A stretch of 64,000 bases of DNA from Diprion similis. Taxonomy: Eukaryota; Arthropoda; Insecta; Hymenoptera; Diprionidae. Under the pieces are notes generated by a model that worked only from the letters and a program-made list of their open reading frames with translations, searched no databases and was not told the origin of the DNA. Positions 30,028 to 41,300 of this stretch are shown one piece after another (the first letter of the stretch is position 1; every line of letters starts with the position of its first letter). The DNA lies in assembly GCF_021155765.1 (NCBI RefSeq), contig NC_060114.1:2852001-2916000 (forward strand), given 5' to 3'. Made by a program: the position numbers and the translations under genes.

Positions 30028-31935
30028 TGTGACGTCGGAGCGGCACTCCACGAAAATTCCCCAAAACTGCCACTAGAGATTATCGCGGATGTTTAGTTAG
30101 ACTTCACATCAGTAGTTGTGGGTCGCCAATATCGATTAATCACTGAAGTGAAATGGACAACTTGATCGAATTCGCGTAATTGGATATTAACGGAGAGTTG
30201 GAAATTGTTATAAATTATTAGAATAACATTTACCTTACCTTTTATAAGACGGCTTCTTCCGGAACTGTGGTATAGGCGTGATGAAGGAACTTGTTTTAAA
30301 TGAACACAGAATTTAGATTTGGAATTGGTTTAAAGTAGAATATATTTTGATTAAACACACAGAATAAGAATGAACAAATTTTAATAATATAAAATTGGAT
30401 AATGAATCGGGCAGAGATTCGTTGTCGGAATGCAAATGCTAGAGGATTTTACCGCGAGGATCTACTGAGTAATTGTAGCTACTGGAGATAAAAACCAAGA
30501 GAGCGAATGAACGCTGGGTGCTCGTATTTATTCAAAGCGGTAACGATAGGGGTGTGAAATCCTCTCCTCGAGCATTGCCCCACAACAACGCATTTCTTCC
30601 CCTTATTCTAAGAATTAAAACTAGGCTGATATGCTATGCTATGGGATTTATTGGTGTTGGGTGCAAAGTTGGACTTTGGACTGTGCCCCCAACTCTTTGC
30701 TCCATACCCCCTCTCTAAGATTGAGAACTAGAGTGGTATTCGTTTTTTAGGATTTGAATTAGTGTATGTTATGGGTATGAGTTTCATGTATATGTGTGTT
30801 GGTGTAACGCGCTAGTGTATTCGTCGATAGGCGCGCGGTCCCTTGGTAGTTGTACTGAAGGAGTAGGGGGTCTAACACAACTTTATGAGGTGGCCTTCGG
30901 CCGCGTAACGCGCGTATGCTCGAGATCGCCGCTTCCTAGAGTTGAATCCGTGTGAGCTTTACCTACATCATTATATTGGTTTTGATTTTATACAATGTCG
31001 GCGTTCTCGAGCGTACGGGGCGTTATATTACAAGCGTACTTTTATTCCTAGAATGTTCTAGTATGCTAGGGAATATAATGAAGGGTTATATAGAAGATAA
31101 TTGATTAATTTGCTTGCTTAATGTTTAGCTGCGATACAAGAGCGTTCTCTAATATAATATTTGATATATTTTATAGAAGATAATTAATCCTGGAACACTA
31201 TTATACTTCGTCTCCGAAAATAATGTGGATGTTTTGATTTTGATGATTTAATAATAGTCTATTCATTATTATTTTCCTGAGTTACCTTTTGATTGCCTCG
31301 CCCCACAGAATCATCCCGTGAGGTAGTTTACCTTCGGTGATTTTGTTATTATGTTACTGATACACTCTCCAGGTGGCGTTCTGTACGGTTCTGCAATAGA
31401 AGGTCTACGTTACCTCCAAAGTTTGGGTGCGTTGCCTACAATACGGCGTTTTGGAAGGGAATGTTGAATAATTTGTATTTACGTATTTGGAGGTATCGCA
31501 GTCCCTGGCCTTTACAGGTTATTTCTCTAATGTTATTAATTTTATATTATATTGATTATATATCTTCATGTTATAGTCTTATCTATCTCGTGGGCTGTAG
31601 GCTGTAGCCTAGGTTGCCTATAATGTGGCTCTAAACTCCGTGTTTGCAACTAGGTATTGTATAATATTTCGATATAATGGTGTTAGTAAATTGTGATAAT
31701 AAAATAATAATATCATAGTCTCCTGTAATGTGAGGATCTTGTAATATGGTTTCTGGACTCTTGATTAATGATAATGGTTGTTATGCCTCATCTAGGGGCT
31801 TTCAGATGGTTAAGCAGTTTCCTTGAATGACTTTCTTACAGAGTTCTCACATTTAGAGTTTTGGTTAGTTGGTAACTAATGTTAGGGAATAATCATAAAC
31901 AATAAAACATACGGACGTTCCGGTCGGATGTTACA
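30028..31935 (-). repeat. Solo LTR of gypsy-B family
   Basis: 1908 bp with TG...CA ends, flanked by CTAA on both sides (30024-30027, 31936-31939). It matches 51240-53144 over its whole length. No internal element sequence is attached, so LTR-LTR recombination removed the element. Confidence 0.92.
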
Positions 31936-32355
31936 CTAACGTACTAGAGGAAAGCGTAAAGTACTAGATCTAGTACAAATGTACTAACCCTGGCAACGCT
32001 GTCAGCACACTAAAGAGCATGGCGTCGCCAGACCAGCAGGCTGGCTTCGGCTTTCACCCGAGCGTTTCCGGCTTAGCCCGAAACGACGAGACTGTTCAGT
32101 GTGTCCAACTTATATCTAACAGTGCTCACAAATACTTGTTATTTAAAGATACAACAAACGGCGAGTTAACGAAAAATTTTGGCTTCTCTTACAGCGTTTT
32201 CTTTTTTGACTACCACAGTAAAAAATGAATTCTGAGGTTAGACTTGAAACAAAATAACAGTAAATGCAGTTTCACTATTCGCCGTCAGAGCTCCTCAACA
32301 AAGATAGTCGTTGTATCTAACACCCTCCCTCAACGAATACTTCATGTAGTCTCAG

Positions 32356-33086
32356 CTAACCTGATAACCCGCATTTTTCAGATATATTTTTCAATTTTAC
32401 AGCTTGTAGCGGCTTTGTCAACATATCTGCCAACATGTGTTCTGTCGGGCAATAAATGTAGTCTATCATTCCCTTTTCTTTTAAGTCCCTTACGTAATGG
32501 TATTTTGTGTCTACGTGTTTTGTCCGGTGACTAAAACCTTGATTTTGTGTCAACTTTAGACAACTCTGATTGTCTTCAATTATGATGATTTTTCCGTGTG
32601 ATTCTTCCTGAAGATCTGTCAGCAACTTTCGAATCCAAATAGCTTCTTGACAGGCTTCTGCGAGGGCTATATATTCAGCCTCTGTAGATGATAATGAAAC
32701 GCAACTTTGCTTTCGATATCCCCAACTCGCTGTTGCGTTGAATAGTTTGAATAAATATCCTCTACTAGATATTTTTCACTCTGTTTCATTGGCCTTTTGT
32801 CTTCTTTAGTTTTTAGATATCCTGGATCCAGAGGTATGTTTGATGGCTTTGTATCCCGGAGTCCAAATTTTTCTGATAATTTTTGTATATATTTTGATTG
32901 ATTTATGTTATAAAATCCGTCTGGACTTTTTGTCACCTCAATTCCTAAGCAGTTTTGTAGTAATCCAAGGTCCTTTAAAATAAAGTGTTTCTTCAAGAAA
33001 ACAATCACATTATCGATATCCTTCATCCCTTTTCCTGCGATCAAGAAATCATCCACGTATATTATTAGGTAGATTTTTTTGTTCAT
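32356..33086 (-). pseudogene. pol: copia-2 RT end and RNase H, frameshifted
   Basis: LIIYVDDFLIAGKG (the YVDD RT active site), then LGIEV, a break, and the RNase H end (EDNQSCLKLTQN, SHRTKHVDTKYHYVRD, TEHMLADMLTKPL). It continues the 33049-34932 frame after a frameshift at about 33085, and a further frameshift lies at about 32640-32670. Confidence 0.85.
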
Positions 33087-34932
33087 TCTTTCTTTTTATG
33101 TATAAACATGAATCAGCTTTGCTCTGTTGAAATTCATATCTCAGAAGAATTTGCTTGAGTTGATTGTTCCAGACCTTTGCAGCTTGTTTCGGGCCGTAGA
33201 TACTTTTATTTAGTTTACAGACCATTTCCTCTAATCCTTCGGCGATGTAACCTTCTGGTTGTTTCATATAAATTGTTTCCTTTCGCGAGCCATTTAAAAA
33301 TGCTGTCTTTGCATCAAGATGTTTTATCACTAGTCTTCTTCTGCTTGTTATTGTTAGAAGTATTCTAAGAGTAGATTGTCGCACCACAGGTGCGAATATT
33401 TCGTCGTAGTCTATGCCGTATTTTTGTGAAAAACCTCTGGCGACAAGTCTTGCTTTATATTTTCTAGTGTCAGCTTCGGCGTTTTCATTTGTTTTAAATA
33501 CCCACTTACATGTGATGATGTCTTTATCTTTTGGTGCCGGTACTATTTCCCATGTATTATCATTTCTTAACCATTCAATTTTCTCATTCATCGCTTTTAT
33601 CCAATCTTCTTTATTTGGTCCAGATGTTGCTTCCTTTCGAGTTGCTGGTTCTTCTGTTTCTGTTGTTAATCCTGATATTTCTCTGTATCTACTTGGTGGC
33701 ATTCCTTTATTCGTTCTTTGAGATCTTCTGATTTCCATTTGTGATTCATCTTGAGCTTCTCCATCATTTGTTTCAACAGGAAAATCTTCATATTCGTTCG
33801 TCGAATCTTCATCTTTGGTTTCTTCATTTGACGATATTTTAGGCGCAAAGATTATTTCTTGTGATGTTTTGTTTTCAGTGATCTTTGATTGATGATCAGA
33901 GAATATTACATCTCGACTGATTTTTATACAGTCTGTTCTTGTATCCAGTAGACGAAAACCTTTAGACTCCTTGGAGTATCCGACAAATGTAAGTTCTTCT
34001 GCTTTCTCGTCTAGTTTCTGTCTGTGTTCTTTTTGTACTAGTGCATACGCCTTACATCCAAAAATATGTGTGTTTCCTACGTCTGTTTTTTCCTTGTGCC
34101 ATAACTCATAAGGTGTCTTGTCAATTGCTTTTGATGGCCGCTTATTTTGTAAATTAGCTGTATTAACTGCCTCACCCCAATATTTCTTTGGTAAATTTGC
34201 ATCGAACAGCATACATCTTGCCATTTCGAGAAGACTTCTGTTTATCCTTTCAGCGACCCCATGTTGCTGGGGTGAATAGTCTGTTGTGTATTGCACTTGA
34301 ATCCCTTCATTCTTTAGGTAATCCTGTAGATTTTTGTTAAGATATTCTCCTCCTCGATCCGAACGAATAATTTTTGGTTTATCTTGGTACCTTGTTTTTG
34401 TCATTTCTATGAAGTCTTTCAGGTACGAGGCTACTTCTGATTTGTATTGCATAAGGTATATCTCAGTGTATCTGGAATAATCATCAATTATTGTTAGTAT
34501 GTATCGTTTGTTACCTGGCGTCATAGTTTGCATTGGGCTGCAAACGTCGGTATGTATGAGGTCCAACATTTGTTCAGTTTTACTGTACGATTCCTTTGGA
34601 AAGGGTTTTCGAGTCATTTTACCTTTTATGCAGCTCTCGCATATCTCTCGTATACCGCATTCCTCGATTTTTATGTTTCTTGCTAATCCCTTTGATTCAA
34701 GTTCCTTAATTGCACGTGGTTCTCGGTGTCCAAAACGCCTATGCCAAGTATGTTGACAGTCATCGTTGTGTCCAGTTTCTGTTGTTGTGCATGTTCTTTC
34801 TATAGTCTTGATTTCATATAATTCTGGTGACAGACTAGCTGTAGCTTGAATTTTTCCATATTTCATTATGTTGCAGTCGGTATCTTCGAACAGTAATTTA
34901 TATACCTCAGCTGCTAACTCTTTAACTGACAA
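33049..34932 (-). pseudogene. pol: copia-2 integrase and RT
   Basis: 627 open codons. The GAG-pre-integrase zinc finger (WHRRFGHREP...CESC) is followed by the integrase core with Asp in LIHTDVCSPM, Asp in IIRSDRGGEY and Glu in GVAERINRSL, a variable linker and RT (KWVFKTNE, ARLVARGFSQ, DAKTAFLNGSRKE). The frame is intact through these domains but shifts just before the YVDD box. Upstream, the join to the protease is broken by the R1 insertion and by a stop (TAA in place of a Lys codon) near 34970. Confidence 0.88.
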
Positions 34933-34992
34933 TAAACTTGCTGTTAGTTCTGGTACGTATAAAACGTTTTATATTTCCATATTTGATGTGTT

Positions 34993-36869
34993 TCTTTTTT
35001 TCTTTCCGAGAAGTTGCGGAATCCAAGTTACGGATTCACGCCAGTCATACGGGCTAGCGCGGATGTGGGACTCCAGGGTGGCCTACCCACTAAACTGCCA
35101 CCTCCTATGCAATGCCCCCAGCCAGGAACTATGGTGATATTACTTCTAGCTGGGGGCTCTGTCTGTGTATGTCTTTTCAGTCTGTCCGCCCATTCAGTGC
35201 AGGCCGTCCGTCAGTCACGTTACGTCAGGCAGCTGTCCGCGTTCTTACGTCGTAAGACTGCTCCTGTGTAGGTGGCAACTCGTTGCCACCTTTCCGTACT
35301 ATAAAGCATCACCCCGACAATGTTGTCGGGAGTGACGCCTCCCACGACCGTCTCCAGTCTCTGTCGCTGTTCTGTCCAGCTGTCACATTCAAAGGACGTG
35401 TGTTCCGCGTCGTCTCGTTCGTGTCGGGCGTCCGTACTCGGTTCATGTTATGTTAGTACCGTCTGAAGTAACCGTGGCCCGTCAGAAGCTGGGTGACGTA
35501 AAAATTTACATCCCCGAACCCCCTCTGGATCCACGGTCTGGGGTCCTTGATAAGTCGTTTCGTCCAGTTTCCCGTCGTTTCTTCCGTCCAACGTTCTTGC
35601 GACGTCTGTATCGTCGCGTCTCTTTCCGTCGTTGCCGCGTCCCGTCGGGTCGCGTCTGCATCTCTTCCGTAGACCCTCCTACGCTCGAACGCAAGAAGGT
35701 CTATGGGAATCACGCCTGCCACCACCAGAACAGCCTGTGCTGAGACCGTCCGATAGGAGCAAGCGATCCTCAACGCGCTCCGTCTCTGTACCGTCGTCAT
35801 CGCGTGACAGTATTTCTTAGTCTTCAGGGAATCTGCCCAGATCTCCGCCCAGTAAAGCAGAATCGAGTGTGTGGTGGACATTAAAAGTCTCCGTTTCCCT
35901 GGTATCGGTCCGTTCGTGTTTGCCATCAGGCGGCTTAGGGATGCTATCCTTTCGGCCGCCTTCTAAGCTGTCCGTTGTATGTGAGGCCAGCAGGTCATCT
36001 TCGTATCCAGGGTCACCCCCAGGTACTTGACTTCCCCTCTGGTCTCGATCTCGTCCGTCCCGACCGTCATGCGTAGTGTGGTCGGTATACGTCTTCTGGT
36101 GAGAAGTACCAGTTCTGTCTTTTCCGTCGCGAGTTGCAGTCCGTGGTCAGTTATCCACCGTCCGACTCGTCGCATCGTCTGGTTTAGTACGTATTGTGCC
36201 AAGCCTGGAGTGCGCTCGACTATCACCGCTGCCACGTCGTCAGCGTAAGCGACTAGGCGAACGCCGAGCGGAAGCTCCAGTCTCAGCAGGCTGTCGTAGA
36301 TCCCGTTCCAAAAGTCAGGTCCCAGTATAGATCCTTGGGCGACCCCCGCGGTGATCTGTCGCGTCACTTGACCTTCGGTCGTTTCGTACGTCAGTCGTCT
36401 GTTCCGGAGGTAGTCTTCCACAACCCGGAGCAGATAAGGCGGAACCCCGAAGTCGCCTCTCAGCGACTCCAGGATGTCCACCCACCTGGCCGAGTTGAAG
36501 GCGTTCCTGACGTCCAGTGTCGCCAGCAGCAAGATAGGTCGTGCTGCATGGCAGTGTCTGTCTGTCTCCCGGAAGGAGTCGACCACCTCCTGGATCGCTC
36601 CGATCGTCGATCGACCCCTCCGGAAGCCAAATTGTCGGTCTGACAGTCCTCCTCCCTTCTGTATTGCGTCCGTCAGTGGTGGTCGCAGTAACTGTTCGAA
36701 AAGTTTCCCCGTCGTGTCTAGTAAGCTCAACGGCCGGTAGGCCAACGGTGCGCTGGGGTCACCCGTACCCTTAGGGATAAGGACCAGCTTTGCCGTCTTC
36801 CACCGGTCGCTGAAAGTCCCTGTCGTGAGGCACGTGTTGTAAAGGTCGAAAAGTATCTCCGGCCTCAGG
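34993..36869 (-). mobile_element. R1-type non-LTR retrotransposon, 5'-truncated
   Basis: 1877 bp flanked by a near-perfect target duplication (CATATTTGATGTGTT at 34978-34992 and CATATATTTGATGTGTT at 36870-36886). It starts inside the RT domain (FDLYNTCLTTGTFSDRWKTA), shows LVLIPKGTGDPSAPLAYRPL, SDRQFGFRRGRSTIGAI, AGVAQGSILGP and the AYADD box, and after a frameshift at about 35950 ends with a C-terminal TQLLTGHGYFRRY segment. These are features of the R1 clade. The 3' end is A-rich. Truncation at the 5' end is the normal outcome of target-primed reverse transcription. Confidence 0.88.
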
Positions 36870-37498
36870 CATATATTTGATGTGTTACCGTCATCGGTTT
36901 TGCATCTTATGATACTTGTTCCAATACCCTTTATTTCGCATAACTGTTGTTCATCAACCTGGCGCACATGACCTTTTCTTCCTGGATTAAACTCAGTGAA
37001 ACATTCTTTGTAACTTGCCATATGACTAGTTGCGCCTAAATCAACGAACCAAGTATTATTTTTCTTTTGACTTCCTCTCGCCTCAAAACATGATTCCTCA
37101 TTTTTTTTCAGATTCTCGGGTGTAGTCATCAGAAAACATGATTCATCTTCATCGACTTGTTTCGCTTTTTCATTTTTTTCTTTCCAGGCTTCATATTTTC
37201 TGCATTCTTTCTTATAGTGTCCATCCCTTTTACAGAAAAAACGGGTTTTCTTTTTGTGCTGCCCGCTGTCAATCTTCATTGCCGATTCATTTTGATTTTT
37301 ATCTGTATCTGTCTGCTTTTGCCTCTTATATTCATCTATGAGTTTACTTTTTACCAACTGTAGTGTGAGTTCATTTTCCGATCTGCTCTCCAGGCCTGTA
37401 ATCAACGCACTGTACGAGTCTGGTAAGCTACCGAGAAGCATAGCAGCTATTAGGTCATCTTTTAGTGTTTCTCCTAATGCAGCCAGCTTATTAAACAA
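35963..37498 (-). other. Chimeric open frame: copia-2 gag/protease fused to R1 RT
   Basis: 511 open codons that look like one protein but consist of copia-2 Gag/protease (37498 to 36887) joined in frame to the inserted R1 RT (36869 to 35963). It is an accident of insertion, reported so that it is not mistaken for a single gene. Confidence 0.85.
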
Positions 37499-37869
37499 AT
37501 TTTACATTTCAGTGATGCGGTCCTCCATATGACCACCTTCCGCTAATGTTAATCTACAAATTCTTTTTAATAGAAAAATTTTACTGGATAGCATTGCCTT
37601 TTGGTGATAATCCTTTAACGAATCCCAAGCTGCACGCGCTGTCGTAGCGCCCCTGACGTGGTGCAGTCGGCTGTCTTCGACTAGGAGTCCAATTGTTGCA
37701 CGGGCTTGATCGTCGCGTTCTGTCCAATCACTTGTTACTGGAGATGGTGCATGGTCCCTTATTACGTTCCACGCTTTATCTTTTATGAGAAGTAATTCTA
37801 ATTTATAGCATCATACTTCGTATTTTCGCCGTTCAGCTTCTCTATCTTAAAACGAGAGCTTTCTGCCAT
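36887..37869 (-). pseudogene. gag: copia-2 gag and protease start
   Basis: An ATG at 37869 (MAESSRFKIEKLNGEN) is followed within 25 codons by a stop, and the frame recovers at 37498 (MFNKLAALGETLKDDLIAAML). The zinc knuckle FFCKRDGHYKKEC lacks the usual first Cys. The protease motif reads WFVDLGATSHM, with Leu in place of Ser in the usual D-S-G. Both changes suggest decay. The frame then runs directly into the inserted R1-type LINE. Confidence 0.8.
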
Positions 37870-37977
37870 TTTTTTGTGTGAATCTTCTCCTTCTTTATTT
37901 CTTTAGTGTCTGTTTTATTATCCGGATAAATTTAATGATTCTCCGTACCTGGGCCCATAACCTGTTATTGGTAATGG

Positions 37978-38251
37978 TGTTAAGGAGAATAACTGTTAGT
38001 CGCATTTCTATCTGTAAATGCAGAGTCTATGTCTGTCCAATAGAGCCAAGCTTGGTTCGGGTACCTTCGGCTGTTCTCGTGAGCCACCGAAGTATGTTCG
38101 CTTAGGGAAGCGTCCCTCAGTCGTATACAGTTATCTCAAATAAGAACCACGCTCTGCTACACAGTCGCTAATGTTATAAAATAAATACGTTTTTACCAGA
38201 TCTAACTGACTACATGTGTTACTCTATCCCGTCCACAATCCTGCTACAACA
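37978..38251 (+). repeat. copia-1 5' LTR
   Basis: 274 bp, TGTTAAGGAG...CTACAACA. It contains a TATA-poor, hairpin-rich region and AATAAA at about 38180. Confidence 0.95.
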
Positions 38252-38265
38252 GGTTATGGGCCCAG
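38252..38265 (+). other. copia-1 primer-binding site (initiator tRNA-Met fragment)
   Basis: GGTTATGGGCCCAG. Copia elements are known to prime from a cleaved 5' half of tRNA-iMet rather than the 3' CCA end, and this site fits that use. Equivalent sites lie next to copia-2 (37948-37962) and copia-3 (26653-26666). Confidence 0.85.
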
Positions 38266-38386
38266 TTAACGGTTAACTGCGAAAAATTGTGTGACGGCGT
38301 GAATTTTCATTTCGGAGAGTCAAGCGTGGCGTTGAATAAAAGTCGGCCATTGTTGTAACTGAGCGTGTGCGTGAACAGAATCCGCG

Positions 38387-41300
38387 ATGTCTGTGGGAAT
38401 TTCGGTGAAAAGTGTGAAGCCCTTTGACGGGACGAATTTCCTGGGTTGGAAAGCCCAAGTGAGTACGTTGTTTGTCATGAACGACGTTCTCGATGTCGTG
38501 GACGGCACGAGGGCCGTGCCGGCTAAGGGGGCGGGAAACGCTGCCGAGATAAAGAAGAACGTGAAAGACAATGCAACGGCGAGGTTCATCATTTTGTCAA
38601 ATCTCGACGAAGCACAACAGGTGTGTGTGCTTTCGTGCACTACTGCGAAAGCAATGTGGGACAAAATATGCCTTATCCATGAGCAGAAGACGGCGTCCAA
38701 CAAGCTGGGGCTGCTGCAAAAATTTCACGCATACCGGATGGGCGAAGCTGATACGGCAGTACAGCATGTAGCCAGGATAACAAACATGGCGAGTCAGCTA
38801 AAGGATATCGGCGAAAACGTGTCAGACGCCACAATAATGGCAAAAGTTCTTGCGAGTCTGACCACAAGGTTCAGTACGCTGCAGGTGGCATGGGACAGCG
38901 TCGAGCCCGATCGACAAACTCTCGACAATTTACAGGAGAGGCTAATTCGTGAAGACGCGAGGCTCAACAGCGATGAAGCTGGTTCGGAAGCATTGGCTGC
39001 GACTGGAAAAATTCGACAACACCAATCTGTGAAAACTTCTGGAAACAAAAAGGCTGAAAATAAAAAGGAAGGAAAGGACATACAGTGTTACAAATGCCAA
39101 GGCATGGGACACATCGCGCGTAAGTGTAGAAACAAACGAAAACCGCGTGACGACGGCGATAAAACTAGCGACTGTGCGTTTGTAGTGCAATTAAGTGAAA
39201 GTTCAGCAGCGTCGGACTCAAAAAACGCGGCAAACGCTTGCGTGCTGTGGACACAAAGTCATGTAATGGCGGCCGATCAGAGCGACGTCTGGCTGATCGA
39301 CAGCGGTGCATCAAGGCACCTGACATACCGACGCGACTGGCTTACCGACTACAAGATGGACAGCAGCGGTGGTAAGATATCACTGGGAGATAATCAAGTC
39401 TGCAACGTCGCTGGCGAAGGCACGGTGCAAATAAAGAAACTTATCGACGGTGTATGGCAAGACGCGTGCATCGAGAAAGTACTGCACGTTCCGAAATTGC
39501 GCAAGAACCTATTCTCAGTTGGAACGTGTACAAAACGCGGCTTCACAGTGAACTGTGAAAACAATCAAGTTGAAGTAGTGCGCGATAACGAGGTACTCGC
39601 GACAGGAATAAAGCAGAGTAACGACGTGTACCGCATGCTCTTCAAGGTCGTGAAAGAGGGCTGCACCGAAGAAGCGAACATTGCCACGACAAATCTAACT
39701 GTCTGGCATGAACGATTAGGGCACGTTGGAAAGCGCGCGATACGTGAAATGATAGAAAAAGGACTAGTGAGTGGAGTGTCAATGACGGATAAAAATGACG
39801 TATTTTGCGAACCGTGTCAACTTGGAAAATCACACAGGCTACCATTTAAAAAGAAATTGGATCGTGAAGCGAAGACCAAACCGGGCGAAAAAATGCACGC
39901 GGATGTGTGTGGGCCGATGTCAACGAGTTCGATCGGAGGATCGAGATACTTCTTGGTATTCAAGGATGATGCCACCGGCTACAGACACGTGTACTTCATG
40001 AAGAGAAAATCCGAGGTGTATGAAAAATTCAAAATCTTCGAGAAGATGATTGCAAACAAGTTTGGTCAAAGAATGAAGACTCTACGTTCGGATAACGGTC
40101 GAGAATTTTGCAACACCGAGATGGACAAGTATCTCGAAGAACGCGGAACTCAGCGAGAAACAACCGCGGCCTACAATCCGGAGCAAAATGGAAAAGCAGA
40201 ACGTGAAAATAGAACGATAACAGAAAGTGCGCGTACAATGATTATAGCCAAAAATTTGCCATTAAGCCTATGGGCAGAGGCAGTAAATTGTGCTGTTTAT
40301 GTTCTAAACCGAACGGTGTGGGCGAGCGGTGCTGTAACACCATACGAAGCCTGGGTCGGAAAGGCTCCGAACCTCAAGCATCTGCGAATATTTGGGTCAG
40401 ATGCGTACGTAAACACCCCCAAGATATTCACGCAAAAGTTCGGTCCAAAAGCAAGCAAGCAAATGTTTGTCGGTTACACAGAACAATCAACCAACTTTCG
40501 AGTCTTTAATCCGGAGACGAACAAGATTAGTATAGTCCGCAATCTTGTAGTCAACGAGAAAGTCGGTGCAACAACGGCTAGAGTGGAAGAAAGCAAAGAA
40601 GATAACGAGACGGTGCTCCCACCGCCACAAGCCGAAAACGAGAACGTGGTCGACGAAGGAGAGAACGGAGACGATGAAGAACGAACGGAAGAAAACGACG
40701 ACGAGCAAGAGGCACGAGAGGACGAGCCAGCGCAGGATGGTCCAAGAACTCTTCGAGATCGCTCGAAAATCCAAATTCCGAGCAGGTTCCGGCACAACGC
40801 AAACGCTGCCGAGTATATTGTACCAAACACGTATGCAGAAGCTACGAATAGCCCTGAAGCCGAGCAGTGGGCGGGTGCTATTCGAAATGAGTTCAAAGCG
40901 CACAAAGAAAACAACACCTGGTCAATCGTGAAAAAGACGCCAGAAATGAGACTCATTGACTCAAAATGGGTGTTTCGAATAAAATCAGATGCAGACGGAA
41001 ATCCGCATCGGTTCAAGGCACGATTGTGTGCGAGAGGCTTTATGCAACGCGAGGGTGTCGATTTCAAAGAAACATTTTCTCCTGTGGTGAGATATGACTC
41101 ACTGAGATTACTACTGGCGACGATAGCTGCGAAAAACCTCGAGATTATGCAATTCGATGTACAGACCGCATTCTTGTACGTGAAGCTGGAAGAAAATATA
41201 TATATGGAGATTCCTGAAGGACTCAAGCTGAAAGAAGATCCCAGAAAAGTTGCGTGCAAGCTCGAGAGAGCTCTCTATGGACTAAAACAGGCGCCAAGAT

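Larger units (their letters stand above)
26797..32003 (-). mobile_element. hAT-1 DNA transposon inside the copia-3 LTR
   Basis: Ends CAGCGTTGCCAG (26797) and its inverse CTGGCAACGCTG (to 32001). The flanking 8-mers TGCACGCT and AGCACACT agree at six of eight places with each other and fit an eroded hAT duplication of the LTR sequence. Sub-terminal GTACTA(G/A) motifs are clustered at both ends (about 26820-26870, 29998-30028, 31940-31985), as in many hAT elements. It contains the transposase (27180-29718), fold-back insertions (about 27414-27842) and a solo gypsy LTR (30028-31935). Confidence 0.8.
22684..32121 (-). mobile_element. copia-3: Ty1/copia element, defective
   Basis: 3' LTR 22684-22922 (239 bp, TGTTAAATAT...CTTATCA on the minus strand). 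The 5' LTR is split by a hAT element into 26667-26796 and about 32004-32121. The inner edge of the 5' LTR abuts the tRNA-iMet type primer-binding site (GGTTATGGGCCCAG, minus, 26653-26666). It inserted into the 3' LTR of copia-2. Its protein resembles copia-1 and copia-4. It is older than copia-1: its LTRs differ at many positions. Confidence 0.88.
26667..32121 (-). repeat. copia-3 5' LTR, split by a hAT element
   Basis: Parts 26667-26796 and about 32004-32121 align to the two halves of 22684-22922. Confidence 0.82.
22609..32322 (-). repeat. copia-2 3' LTR, split by copia-3
   Basis: Parts 22609-22683 and 32122-32322, about 276 bp together. The copia-3 target duplication at the break is eroded (TTGCA against GTGCT). 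Confidence 0.8.

Noticed and set aside
30518-30718. Short plus-strand protein repeated at 51728-51928
   Set aside because: It is shared only because both lie in copies of the same LTR; the frame is short and has no features.
35963-37498. A single novel Gag-RT gene
   Set aside because: A 15-bp duplication and the R1 C-terminus show that it is a LINE inserted into copia-2.
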